A DNA stretch of 64,000 nucleotides, from NCBI GenBank assembly GCA_022510725.1, contig JAFLSW010000006.1, forward strand, positions 1 to 64,000, in the 5' to 3' direction. Below, in pieces: positions 33,869-42,171 of the stretch. How positions within the stretch are numbered: position 1 is the first letter of the stretch; every line of letters starts with the position of its first letter. The notes beneath the pieces are model-generated. The model was given only the letters and a program-made list of their open reading frames with translations. It ran no database searches and had not been told where the DNA came from. The translations under genes were made by a program, and so were the position numbers. The DNA comes from Lachnospiraceae bacterium. Its GTDB lineage: Bacteria; Bacillota; Clostridia; Lachnospirales; Lachnospiraceae.

Positions 33869-35543
33869 AGAGACCAATATCAACTTCAAAAAGATCAAGT
33901 GGGATCTGGTTCTGCCGGTGATACATATTGCGGTTTCCTGGATCTATGAGCTGTTTTTTCTGAAATTAGGAGAAGATCAGGTAGGGGTGCTTACACCGGC
34001 TTTTTCTTCGCCTATCAGTTTTCGGACCGAACAGGTAATCATGTATATTATTTCCAAGGTTTTTGGCTGTATCTTGATCTTTGTCATATGGCAGATCATC
34101 TTTTATCTGTTTCGCCGTAAAAAATTAACGCCCTTCTTCCTGTTGTTTGGAGGGTTGATTTTGTTGTTGCTATATTTTCCCTATAACTGGTCTTTGGAAG
34201 TTGATAATTTAACGATGTATTCTCAGGCAATACGATATCATCCCGATTATTGGCATTCTATATTGACAGGATGCATTTATAATGCCTGTCTTATGGTCTG
34301 TTATCATGGATTCTTTATTCCCTATATACAGACGGCTTTCTTTTTAGGCGCAATTTATTTCCTTTCCGAAAAATTTCGGCAGCACTATGGGAAAAAAGCG
34401 GCATTGCTGCCTTATATCTGCTTTCTTTTTCCGGATGTCTATAAGATTATGATCAGTTCTTATAGAAATTGCATCTATGCCGTTTTTTGCATCTGGTTTT
34501 TCTCCCTGCTGGCATTTGATCTGATCGAAAAAAGAAAATACACCCGTTTGCGCTTTTTGACCATGGGAGGGATCGCCCTGATGCTGACGATCCTGCGGAC
34601 AGAGGGAATCTTTTTCTTCCTGTTATTTGTGATCATCCTATTGTGGCAGATGAAAGGAGAGATGAAAAAGCAGATCATCTGTGCGGTTGGGTTTGCTTTA
34701 TTGGCGTTAATTTTGAATCTGCCCCAAAAGCTGGGTGAGGCCAAATATTTCGGAAATGATTATATGATAGCCAATTATATCAATTTGTTGAGTTCCTGTT
34801 TCAATGATGAAAGAATAAATCTTTCCTATGATGGAGCGCGGCAGGATTTGGAAGACATTGCGGTTATCGTTCCGGTGGAAGTGATACAGTATAACGGCTT
34901 GATGGCGTATTATGATTATAATCTGCTGATGCATGAGAGCCTAAACCAGTCTTTTGCTTCAAAAGAGCAGCAACAGGCCTTTTTGAAGGCGGGTATGAGA
35001 GTGATGACACATAATCTTCCCAATGTGATCAATAACCGTCTGCGTTATTTTGCAAGGGCGAATGGCATATCCGGACTGAGTTATGAATTTATGCATGAAT
35101 CATCGGATAATATGGCGATATTCCTGTCGGAAAGAGGTACATTTGCATTAAATGAGATGATAGATAAAGAAAGAGCGCCGCTTTTATACAGCCTGGCTTC
35201 TAATCCGATTAAAAATACCGTTTATCAATGGTTTCAAAAAGTTCTGGACAACTGGGATACCCTCCTAAAAGATCTGCGGATCTTTTTTATCAGCAGGGTG
35301 TTAGTTATATGTATGCTGATATTGACGATTACAAATTCCTTTAAAAAACAGGAATTAAAAGAAGCAGCCGTAGGTCTGCTGCTTCTCCTTACCTGGGGTA
35401 TCATTATTGTGTTTAGTCCGGAAGCAAGGGAAGCCTATTACTATCCGGCTTATTTTTCCAGTCTTATTTGGTCTGTTGTATTTCTGGGACGGGATATTGC
35501 TGCCGCCTCTGCAGAACCAAGCAGAACAGAACAGACAGAATGA
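33858..35543 (+). CDS. Polytopic membrane protein, possible GT-C-type glycosyltransferase
   Basis: 561 residues with about twelve hydrophobic helices. An extracytoplasmic loop after the second to third helix and the motif SLEVDNLTMYSQAIRYHPDY (acidic residues in the first large loop) fit GT-C-type transferases that use lipid-linked sugars, as in DUF6020-like proteins. I do not recognise the family with certainty. The start overlaps rffA by 11 bases, so it belongs to the glycan operon. Its 3' end overlaps the convergent YfhO-like gene by 80 bases. A hairpin terminator for this strand lies inside that convergent gene. Confidence 0.75.
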   Translation: MAHKETNINFKKIKWDLVLPVIHIAVSWIYELFFLKLGEDQVGVLTPAFSSPISFRTEQVIMYIISKVFGCILIFVIWQIIFYLFRRKKLTPFFLLFGGLILLLLYFPYNWSLEVDNLTMYSQAIRYHPDYWHSILTGCIYNACLMVCYHGFFIPYIQTAFFLGAIYFLSEKFRQHYGKKAALLPYICFLFPDVYKIMISSYRNCIYAVFCIWFFSLLAFDLIEKRKYTRLRFLTMGGIALMLTILRTEGIFFFLLFVIILLWQMKGEMKKQIICAVGFALLALILNLPQKLGEAKYFGNDYMIANYINLLSSCFNDERINLSYDGARQDLEDIAVIVPVEVIQYNGLMAYYDYNLLMHESLNQSFASKEQQQAFLKAGMRVMTHNLPNVINNRLRYFARANGISGLSYEFMHESSDNMAIFLSERGTFALNEMIDKERAPLLYSLASNPIKNTVYQWFQKVLDNWDTLLKDLRIFFISRVLVICMLILTITNSFKKQELKEAAVGLLLLLTWGIIIVFSPEAREAYYYPAYFSSLIWSVVFLGRDIAAASAEPSRTEQTE

Positions 35544-38500
35544 TCGAGATAACCGTAATGACCAAACCTGTTTTCATACCATAGGGCTCATAAACCAGCT
35601 CTATGGTATGTTTGCCTTTCGGGGTTTCTATAACCATAAATGCTTCATAAGGATCTAAGATTTCCACTTCTTCTCCATCTACATATGCCTTAAAGCCTCG
35701 TTCATAAGGCAGAGCCAAAACGGTATAGCCATCTTCTGTATAATCGGTGGTGCCTTTGATGCAATTTCCTTCAAAGGCAATATTTGCCATCTGCTGTTTG
35801 GATGCTGTTTCATAGAATTCCTCAAAAACATCAGGATGGAAGATCGCATAATTATAAAAGTCATCTAAAATAGCATAGGCACTGGGATAAGTAATGGTAG
35901 TTCTCATAGAGAATGGATCGTTACTTTCCCCGATCGGAACAAACTCTCCTAAATATAAATAGACAAAGCCCTCATCTGCAGGATCAAAATGAAGATCCAG
36001 ATACAAATCTCTGATAGTAGAAATGTTACCCGCATTATCCAGTATGGATGCAAATGCCAGCTCGTAGGTGGTGTCAGAAAAGGTTTCATCCAAAAAGCGG
36101 AAAGAATTGGGGATGTTATCCGGGACTTCACTATGCTGTAAGGACTGGACCGTAAATAAGCTTTCAGCATCTTTTTTGGTATACAGTGCGGTAAAATCAT
36201 TTAAGAAGTAAGGCACAAAGTTTGCGTTTTCTGTTATATCCATAAGCTCATATGGGGCATAAAATCCCAGAGAGAGGGTATATGGAATCTTATACAGATA
36301 AGAATCTCCCATGCAGCCCACATATTCATAATATTTTAGATCGGGTAATGTTGTAGATGCATATCTTGGCAGCAGGATATATTGATTTCCTGCCAGCGCG
36401 TGGCTTAGAGGCGTTCCGTTATAGTTGGTATTGATAAAGTTGGTGGCGCACAGAAAGCCGTGATACATAGCCAGATTAGTCTGATGCCGCGTTACAAAGG
36501 AGTTAAATAAACTGGCGCTGGAAACATTATAAAATAGTCCGCTGTTGATGACATAGGAGGCGGGAATGCTGATACGCAAAGGGGCGTTTTCAGATTTTAA
36601 CTTTTCCGCAAAGAAGACTTCTTGTTCCTCAAAGTTGTCTATACTATGAATGGCATCCATCGTATAGGTGGAGGTAAAATAAAGCATATTGACCGCCAGT
36701 TCCAGAGTCACCATCAAGGTCATGAGTCTGATGAAGATCGGTTTGGAAAGTCTGGAACGGATAAAACACAGGACCATATAAAACAGGACCAGGCCTAAAG
36801 TGGTATAAAAAGCAACTGTTTCATTGCCCTCGCCTCCAAACTGGCAGATGCAGAAAAATACCGCCAGACAGGCAAAAACAGTTAGCCATTTCTTCCATGT
36901 AACTTTGTTCAGTGCCCGCAGACCGTCATATGCCATGACTGCACACAAGAACATCAGCAGAAAAACATACCTGTTGGGTACATTAGACTGATAATGGAAT
37001 CCGTTCCACAAATAGGAAAGGATCTGACCGTTAAAGCTGGCAAACAAAATGGCAAGAAGGACCAGCTTTTTCAATCGCTCTTTTAGCTGATATTTTTTAG
37101 AAGTCAGATAGAGTAACACCAATACAAGGGTAAGGATGCCCATAAACAGGGAAACCCCTCCGTCATTATGGTCCACAGCAGTGGATTTGGAAAAGATCAT
37201 AAATTGTTTCCACTGTTCCAAAAAAGAAGTGTGCAGTCCGGGGGAGGGGAAAATGCTGTCATTTCCCCTGTATTGGGAGTCATAGGTAGACAGCGGCGTG
37301 TTTAGGATGACAAAAAAGCTGCTGCCTGCACCTAAGAGAGAACAGACTCCGAACCGAATGCCTTTCTTGACAAAATCCACAAAATCGGCAAAATGGCAGG
37401 TAAAAAAAGTCAAAGCTAAGAAGATACACATATATAGCGCAAGATATAAATTGGAGTATATGACAAAAGCCAGTAACAAAATGTATAAGCCACAGCGTTT
37501 TTGGTAGATTAGGCGCTCGAAAGCCAGTATCAGCAGTGGCAGAGCCAGGAAGCACATATACCAAGTGGTAAAACCGTGCATTGCAAGCATATAAGTGTTT
37601 AATGCATAGATAAAACCCGGTACCAACAGGCGATAATCTCTCTTATCAGCCTTTTTGCCTGACAATCTGTGGGTCAGATAATAGACCAGAGAAAGGGAAG
37701 AAAGTCCGATACAAATGGCTTCTCCCAATAAAAGGGCGCCTCCTATCTGTTCCGGCTTTAACAGGGTCAGGGGGAAATATAAAAGTCCTAAAGGATTATT
37801 AGCATAAAGGCTGTAGCCATATCCGCCGTTCAGGCTGTATAGAAGGTGTCCGCTCTTCAGATTATAGTACCAATCCAAAATAGAAGGAAGGGTCAGAAGG
37901 AGACCGTCCTGATCATAAAAGGAATTGATACCAAAAGGAATACAACTGTAAACTACCATAGTCAGCAAAAACAAAATGATGGGGATAAAAGCGGCCAGCC
38001 AATAAACATAGTTATGCCTAAAATGTCCGCTGCATTTCTCAAAAACAGAACTTTCGCTGACCTGCCGCTTTATTTTTAGCAAAGGTGCATATAGCTTTTT
38101 ACCATCACTGTTCAAATAGAAAAGCAGCAGGAGAAATACACCCAGGCAGGTCAAACCGATTCCCAGGTAGTAGACGCTCATGGAGGAGCCTGCCGCCTGC
38201 TGCTGTAATTCGTAAGCTGCGATCAAATCCGGCAGTCCGTTAAATAAAGCATCATTCATTTCGTAAGCAAGCAGCCGATAATTGATGGAGATGTCCTGGC
38301 TGTAACCAAACTTGAAATAGATGGTATAGGATTCCCCTGCTTTCAGATCTAGAGAAAAGATCTCATTGGTGCAGTCGTTATAAATAAGCGTGGTGCAGTC
38401 ATGGTCACAGGACAATTCATATGCGGTTTCGGTGGTTTCTGCAGTTTCATCAAGAGGATATTGATACAAATTGAAAACATGATTCCCCTGATCTGTGATC

Positions 38501-40035
38501 CGGTAGGCCTCAGACTGAACGGGGACAATGGTACAGTCAATGGGGGTAAACAGGTTGTCCTCTCCGCCGATCTTGCGGCACAAAATATTAGCCTGCTCAA
38601 AAAGATTGACCAGCCCGTATTCGTCGGTTTCAAGCGCATCCGCTTCGGTAAACTCCACATAATCAAAGAGTACATTTAAAGTACCGTAAATGTGAGAGGC
38701 ATTATGTTCGTCGCGAAATGCCTCGTAGGGAGTGGGAGAAGAAATCTGCAGCATTTCATCCTCATTTCCCGTTTCGGAAATTCCCCCTTGGGAAGCGACA
38801 GCCTGAAAAGGAAAATGATCTGCTAAGGTAAGGGTATCCGGAATGAAATTCTGGTTACTGCTTAAAAACAGATTGCAGAAAAGTTCCAGACAGATCAAAC
38901 AGGGCAAAAGAAGAGAAGCTGTTTTGTCAAAATATTTGGAAAACAGTCCCAAAACAACCAGAATAAAAAGGACCATAAATAAAATATTGCTCTGTAATGC
39001 AATGGGATGAAAATTCAAATAGGAACCGGAAAGGGCAAAGGCTATGAAAAGCCCCCACACAATAATGCCGATGCATAGGCGCTTTTTGGAAAGGGACAGA
39101 AGCTCTGTAAAGCTCATGGCAGCCGTCCGGAGAAACCAGAAAATAGGGAAAAAAGCATAAAATATAGTGATGACTTCAGGAACTCCCAACTCCAGCAGAT
39201 ACTGTAAAGGGAAAAGTTCCAGTGTGCATAATAAGAACAAGGTAAAGATCAGGTTCTGTATCCGCTTTTTTTTAGAAAAAGTGGTGTTAAAAAAGAACAA
39301 AACGAAACAAAGCAGAAAGAACAGACCAAAATACAGGTGCAGTCCAAACAATTGAGGGAATCCCTGCCAGGTAACGGTACCAAGCAAAAATCTGGAGAAG
39401 AAGTTTGCGATGGGAGCTGTAAGATCAAAGTAGTTGTATGAGAAAACCCCCTGCATGTCCATGACAGCCTTTAATTGAGGAAGAGAATACAGGGATGAAA
39501 GCAAAAGTGCGAAGAGGGCAAGCAAAATTAAATGAATAAAATCCGCAGCTGCCGCTCCTTTTTCTTTTCCCTGCTCTACAAAAAAAGAAATCAGTAGGTA
39601 GATCGTTAAGATAAAACCTGTCATTGTGTCCAGACAGAAACACAGGGCAAGTAGTAATACCAAAGGCAGGGTTTTCCCTTCCTTGATAAAACGCTCCAAA
39701 GCCAAAAACAGCAAAGGCAGCAAGGCGTATATTGTCAAATAGCTTATACTGCTTTCCTGTAAAAGACCGTAGGAACAAAGACCGTATCCTAATGAAAACA
39801 GAAGGGGGAAACCGGTTCCTATCATTTCCATTTTGGAAGAATGCTTTAAATAATAGAAAAACGACATAGAAGCCAGACCGTTAAAAAAGATCTGGGGCAT
39901 TAGCAAAGTATTGGGAACAATATGTCCGTATCCCATGGTATAAAAGACCCGGAAGCCGAATAGAATCAAAATGGGGACAATGGCAGCCAGACCGTAATTG
40001 ACAAGGGATGATATATTTATTTTTTTGTTTTTCAT
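35464..40035 (-). CDS. Double YfhO-like membrane protein (1523 residues)
   Basis: 1523 residues. Two YfhO-like units are visible. The first starts at residue 14 (GLAAIVPILILFGFRVFYTM, then NTLLMPQIFFNGLASMSFFY) and includes about 12 helices plus an extracytoplasmic domain. The second starts near residue 673 (FIPIILFLLTMVVYSCIPFG) and contains the typical SFYDQDGLLLTLPSILDWYY and YSLNGGYGYSLYANNPLGLL; it ends with a last helix (MKTGLVITVISIILSVLFCL). YfhO proteins are usually about 860 residues and in Bacillus glycosylate lipoteichoic acid using lipid-linked GlcNAc made by CsbB. It has its own promoter and AAGGAG site. The first unit seems more divergent and shorter. Confidence 0.88.
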   Translation of the reverse strand: MKNKKINISSLVNYGLAAIVPILILFGFRVFYTMGYGHIVPNTLLMPQIFFNGLASMSFFYYLKHSSKMEMIGTGFPLLFSLGYGLCSYGLLQESSISYLTIYALLPLLFLALERFIKEGKTLPLVLLLALCFCLDTMTGFILTIYLLISFFVEQGKEKGAAAADFIHLILLALFALLLSSLYSLPQLKAVMDMQGVFSYNYFDLTAPIANFFSRFLLGTVTWQGFPQLFGLHLYFGLFFLLCFVLFFFNTTFSKKKRIQNLIFTLFLLCTLELFPLQYLLELGVPEVITIFYAFFPIFWFLRTAAMSFTELLSLSKKRLCIGIIVWGLFIAFALSGSYLNFHPIALQSNILFMVLFILVVLGLFSKYFDKTASLLLPCLICLELFCNLFLSSNQNFIPDTLTLADHFPFQAVASQGGISETGNEDEMLQISSPTPYEAFRDEHNASHIYGTLNVLFDYVEFTEADALETDEYGLVNLFEQANILCRKIGGEDNLFTPIDCTIVPVQSEAYRITDQGNHVFNLYQYPLDETAETTETAYELSCDHDCTTLIYNDCTNEIFSLDLKAGESYTIYFKFGYSQDISINYRLLAYEMNDALFNGLPDLIAAYELQQQAAGSSMSVYYLGIGLTCLGVFLLLLFYLNSDGKKLYAPLLKIKRQVSESSVFEKCSGHFRHNYVYWLAAFIPIILFLLTMVVYSCIPFGINSFYDQDGLLLTLPSILDWYYNLKSGHLLYSLNGGYGYSLYANNPLGLLYFPLTLLKPEQIGGALLLGEAICIGLSSLSLVYYLTHRLSGKKADKRDYRLLVPGFIYALNTYMLAMHGFTTWYMCFLALPLLILAFERLIYQKRCGLYILLLAFVIYSNLYLALYMCIFLALTFFTCHFADFVDFVKKGIRFGVCSLLGAGSSFFVILNTPLSTYDSQYRGNDSIFPSPGLHTSFLEQWKQFMIFSKSTAVDHNDGGVSLFMGILTLVLVLLYLTSKKYQLKERLKKLVLLAILFASFNGQILSYLWNGFHYQSNVPNRYVFLLMFLCAVMAYDGLRALNKVTWKKWLTVFACLAVFFCICQFGGEGNETVAFYTTLGLVLFYMVLCFIRSRLSKPIFIRLMTLMVTLELAVNMLYFTSTYTMDAIHSIDNFEEQEVFFAEKLKSENAPLRISIPASYVINSGLFYNVSSASLFNSFVTRHQTNLAMYHGFLCATNFINTNYNGTPLSHALAGNQYILLPRYASTTLPDLKYYEYVGCMGDSYLYKIPYTLSLGFYAPYELMDITENANFVPYFLNDFTALYTKKDAESLFTVQSLQHSEVPDNIPNSFRFLDETFSDTTYELAFASILDNAGNISTIRDLYLDLHFDPADEGFVYLYLGEFVPIGESNDPFSMRTTITYPSAYAILDDFYNYAIFHPDVFEEFYETASKQQMANIAFEGNCIKGTTDYTEDGYTVLALPYERGFKAYVDGEEVEILDPYEAFMVIETPKGKHTIELVYEPYGMKTGLVITVISIILSVLFCLVLQRRQQYPVPEIQQTK
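35575..35616 (+). terminator. Terminator-like hairpin for the plus-strand glycan operon, inside the convergent gene
   Basis: cataccatagggct (35575-35588) pairs with agctctatggtatg (35597-35610) around an 8-base loop, with one mismatch in 14. TTTGCCTTTC follows. It is 31 bases after the stop of the plus-strand operon and within codons for the last 40 residues or so of the YfhO-like protein. The T tail is imperfect. Confidence 0.55.
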
Positions 40036-40083
40036 GAAAAAATCTCCTTACAATGGTTTGTATCGAATAAATATAGTGTCAAC

Positions 40084-40113
40084 ATTATAGCAATCATAGG
40101 CAGTAGATTGCAA
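40084..40113 (-). promoter_or_regulatory. Sigma-A promoter of the YfhO-like gene
   Basis: Minus strand: TTGCAA (40113-40108), 18 bases, TATAAT (40089-40084), about 49 bases before the start codon. It is back to back with promoter sequences for sigK. Confidence 0.65.
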
Positions 40114-40121
40114 GAAGAGGC

Positions 40122-40150
40122 TTGCACTTTATTTCCAATGTTTGTATAAT
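40122..40150 (+). promoter_or_regulatory. Sigma-A-like promoter upstream of sigK
   Basis: TTGCAC (40122-40127), 17 bases, TATAAT (40145-40150). A vegetative promoter ahead of a late sporulation sigma factor is unexpected; it may serve pilT, which follows sigK without a terminator. Confidence 0.6.
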
Positions 40151-40164
40151 AAATATGTTGTGAA

Positions 40165-40192
40165 ACCTTAATTAAGCCTTTCGCATAGAATA
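40165..40192 (+). promoter_or_regulatory. Sigma-K-type promoter of sigK
   Basis: AC (40165-40166), 17 bases, CATAGAATA (40184-40192), an exact match to AC-N16/17-CATAnnnTA, 28 bases before the start codon. It fits autoregulation of sigK in the mother cell. Confidence 0.6.
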
Positions 40193-40220
40193 TAGTAAAA
40201 CCGATTTCGGGGGATTTTTG

Positions 40221-40868
40221 ATGCAAACCTTTCAAAAACCCTTAAGCGAAGAGAAAGAGGCTTACTATATCCGCAAGTATTTGGAGGGCACCAAGGAAGA
40301 GTCCGACAAAGCAAAGCAGATTCTCATAGAACGAAATCTGAGACTGGTAGCCCACATTGTAAAGAAATATCAGAATGTGGAAGAAAATCCGGAAGATTTG
40401 ATCTCCGTGGGGACCATCGGCTTGATCAAAGCGATCCATACCTTTGATGGTACAAAAGGGAATAAGCTGGCCACCTATGCAGCCAGATGCATTGACAATG
40501 AACTGTTGATGATGCTTCGGGCAAAGAAAAAGACAGCCAGGGATGTTTCCTTGTATGAGCCCATCGGAACGGATAAAGAAGGAAATGAGATCAATCTGTT
40601 GGACATTACCTGTGCGGAAGGGGCGGATGCCTTTGAGCTTTTGGCCACAAGAGAAGATGTGGCAAAGCTGCGACAGGTTTTGGGCGGCGCTCTTAGCAAA
40701 CGAGAGCTGGAAGTGATCAAGCTGCGATATGGGCTTGGCAGCGATCATGAGATGACCCAGAGGGAGATCGGGAAGCTTTTGGGGATTTCCCGCAGTTATG
40801 TTTCCAGGATTGAGAAAAAAGCTTTAAGAAAGCTTCGAGAGGCATTTGAGGACACAACGGCTATGTAA
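40221..40868 (+). CDS. sigK: RNA polymerase sporulation sigma factor SigK
   Basis: 215 residues from ATG 40221, with CGGGGGA at the right distance; an in-frame TTG lies one codon earlier. Sigma-70 region 2 (LIERNLRLVAHIVKKY, DLISVGTIGLIKAIHTFD, KLATYAARCIDNELLMMLR), then region 4 (LSKRELEVIKLRYGLG, TQREIGKLLGISRSYVSRIE). The match is to SigK rather than SigE by the N-terminus and region 2 wording. No pro-sequence of Bacillus length precedes region 2 and no skin element interrupts the gene, as in many clostridia. pilT follows after 32 bases with no terminator. Confidence 0.9.
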   Translation: MQTFQKPLSEEKEAYYIRKYLEGTKEESDKAKQILIERNLRLVAHIVKKYQNVEENPEDLISVGTIGLIKAIHTFDGTKGNKLATYAARCIDNELLMMLRAKKKTARDVSLYEPIGTDKEGNEINLLDITCAEGADAFELLATREDVAKLRQVLGGALSKRELEVIKLRYGLGSDHEMTQREIGKLLGISRSYVSRIEKKALRKLREAFEDTTAM

Positions 40869-40900
40869 TAAAAGTTGGGAAGGTAAAGGAGAAGAAAAAT

Positions 40901-41962
40901 ATGGCAGTGCCTACATTGGAGGAAATTTTAACAGTTGCATTTAACGCGGGAGCTTCGGATATTCATATTACCGTAGGCCTTCCGCCTGTCATGCGTTTAA
41001 ACGGTCATTTGATGCAGATGGATTATCCTGTCCTGACGGCAAATGATACATTGGAAATTTGCGTTAACATGTTAAAGCCTAAGCAGAGAGAAAAATTTGA
41101 GGAGCGGGGCGAATACGATTTATCCGTATCTTTCCCTAATATCGGCAGATACCGTGTTAATGTATTTAAGCAGAGGGGCTGCATCGGCATTGCCCTTCGT
41201 ACCGTTACAACAGAGATTCCTCAGGCGGAGAAACTGGGTATTCCCCAGTCCGTTATCGATCTACATACCCGTAAAAGGGGCTTGATCTTGGTAACCGGTC
41301 CTACCGGTAGCGGTAAGTCCACCACACTGGCATCCATTATCGATAAGATCAATAAGACAAGGGATGCCCACATCATCACATTGGAAGAGCCTATCGAGTA
41401 TTCCCATGAGCATCGTATGGCTATGGTAAACCAACGTGAGGTGGGACAAGATACAGAAAGCTTTGCCAATGCCTTAAGAGCAGCTCTTCGTGAGGACCCG
41501 GATGTTATCCTGGTAGGTGAGATGCGTGATTACGAGACCATCAGTACCGCTATTACAGCGGCTGAGACAGGCCACCTGGTATTGTCTACGCTGCATACCA
41601 ACGATGCGGCAAGTACCGTAGACCGTATCATCGACGTGTTCCCGCCTCATCAGCAGCAGCAGATCAGGACCCAGCTGGCAGCCGTACTGGTATGTATCAT
41701 TTCCCAGTCCCTGATCCCCAATCTGGATGAGGACGGCCGTGTGGCAGCATTTGAGGTTATGCATGCCAATGCAGCGGTAAAGAATCTGGTTCGTGAAGGA
41801 AAGACTCATCAGTTGCAGTCTATTATCCAGACAAGCAAGAGGGAAGGTATGTGTACCATGGATGACTATTTGATGAACCTTTACATGGCTCGTAAGATCT
41901 CCAAGGAGAACTGTATCCAGTATGCACAAAATCCTGATAAGATGAGCACCCAGATATTCTAA
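40901..41962 (+). CDS. pilT: Type IV pilus retraction ATPase PilT
   Basis: 353 residues. N-terminal PAS-like domain (ASDIHITVGLPPVMRLNGHL), Walker A GPTGSGKS (133-140), Asp box HIITLEEPIEYSH, Walker B ILVGEMRDYETISTAI and the His box GHLVLSTLHTNDAASTVDRI. The C-terminal AIRAG motif of classical PilT reads here as AVKNLVREGKTHQL (AVKNLVREG). The hexamer disassembles the pilus to give retraction and twitching. It is separated from the main pilus operon by comM and dprA. GGAG lies upstream of the ATG. Confidence 0.95.
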   Translation: MAVPTLEEILTVAFNAGASDIHITVGLPPVMRLNGHLMQMDYPVLTANDTLEICVNMLKPKQREKFEERGEYDLSVSFPNIGRYRVNVFKQRGCIGIALRTVTTEIPQAEKLGIPQSVIDLHTRKRGLILVTGPTGSGKSTTLASIIDKINKTRDAHIITLEEPIEYSHEHRMAMVNQREVGQDTESFANALRAALREDPDVILVGEMRDYETISTAITAAETGHLVLSTLHTNDAASTVDRIIDVFPPHQQQQIRTQLAAVLVCIISQSLIPNLDEDGRVAAFEVMHANAAVKNLVREGKTHQLQSIIQTSKREGMCTMDDYLMNLYMARKISKENCIQYAQNPDKMSTQIF

Positions 41963-41985
41963 ATATCTATTATCATGCATGATCT

Positions 41986-42021
41986 GTTTCCCGTCCCGTC
42001 CGAAGAGGCGGGATGGGAAAC
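41986..42021 (+). terminator. Hairpin after pilT, weak terminator
   Basis: gtttcccgtcccg (41986-41998) pairs with cgggatgggaaac (42009-42021), one G-U pair, 10-base loop. A T run comes only about 25 bases later (TTTTTTTAAT near 42050). It may end the sigK-pilT transcript or serve both directions. Confidence 0.5.
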
Positions 42022-42171
42022 GATATTCTTACAAATTCTGTTTTATCCCTTTTTTTAATAGTACATTCTGTTTCTTGTATTTCCCATTTGTTTTTTCTTT
42101 CTTGTTTCAATTTCATGGAACGATTCATCTCGATTTATTTTCAATTCAACACAAGTATAGGAGGTTTTAGT

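Noticed and set aside
40221-40868. A skin-like interrupting element in sigK
   Set aside because: The reading frame is continuous through regions 2 and 4 with no insertion.
42013-42171. In-frame upstream extension of comM
   Set aside because: Hydrophobic T-rich translation with no ribosome site; AGGAGG at 42159-42164 points to the ATG at 42172.
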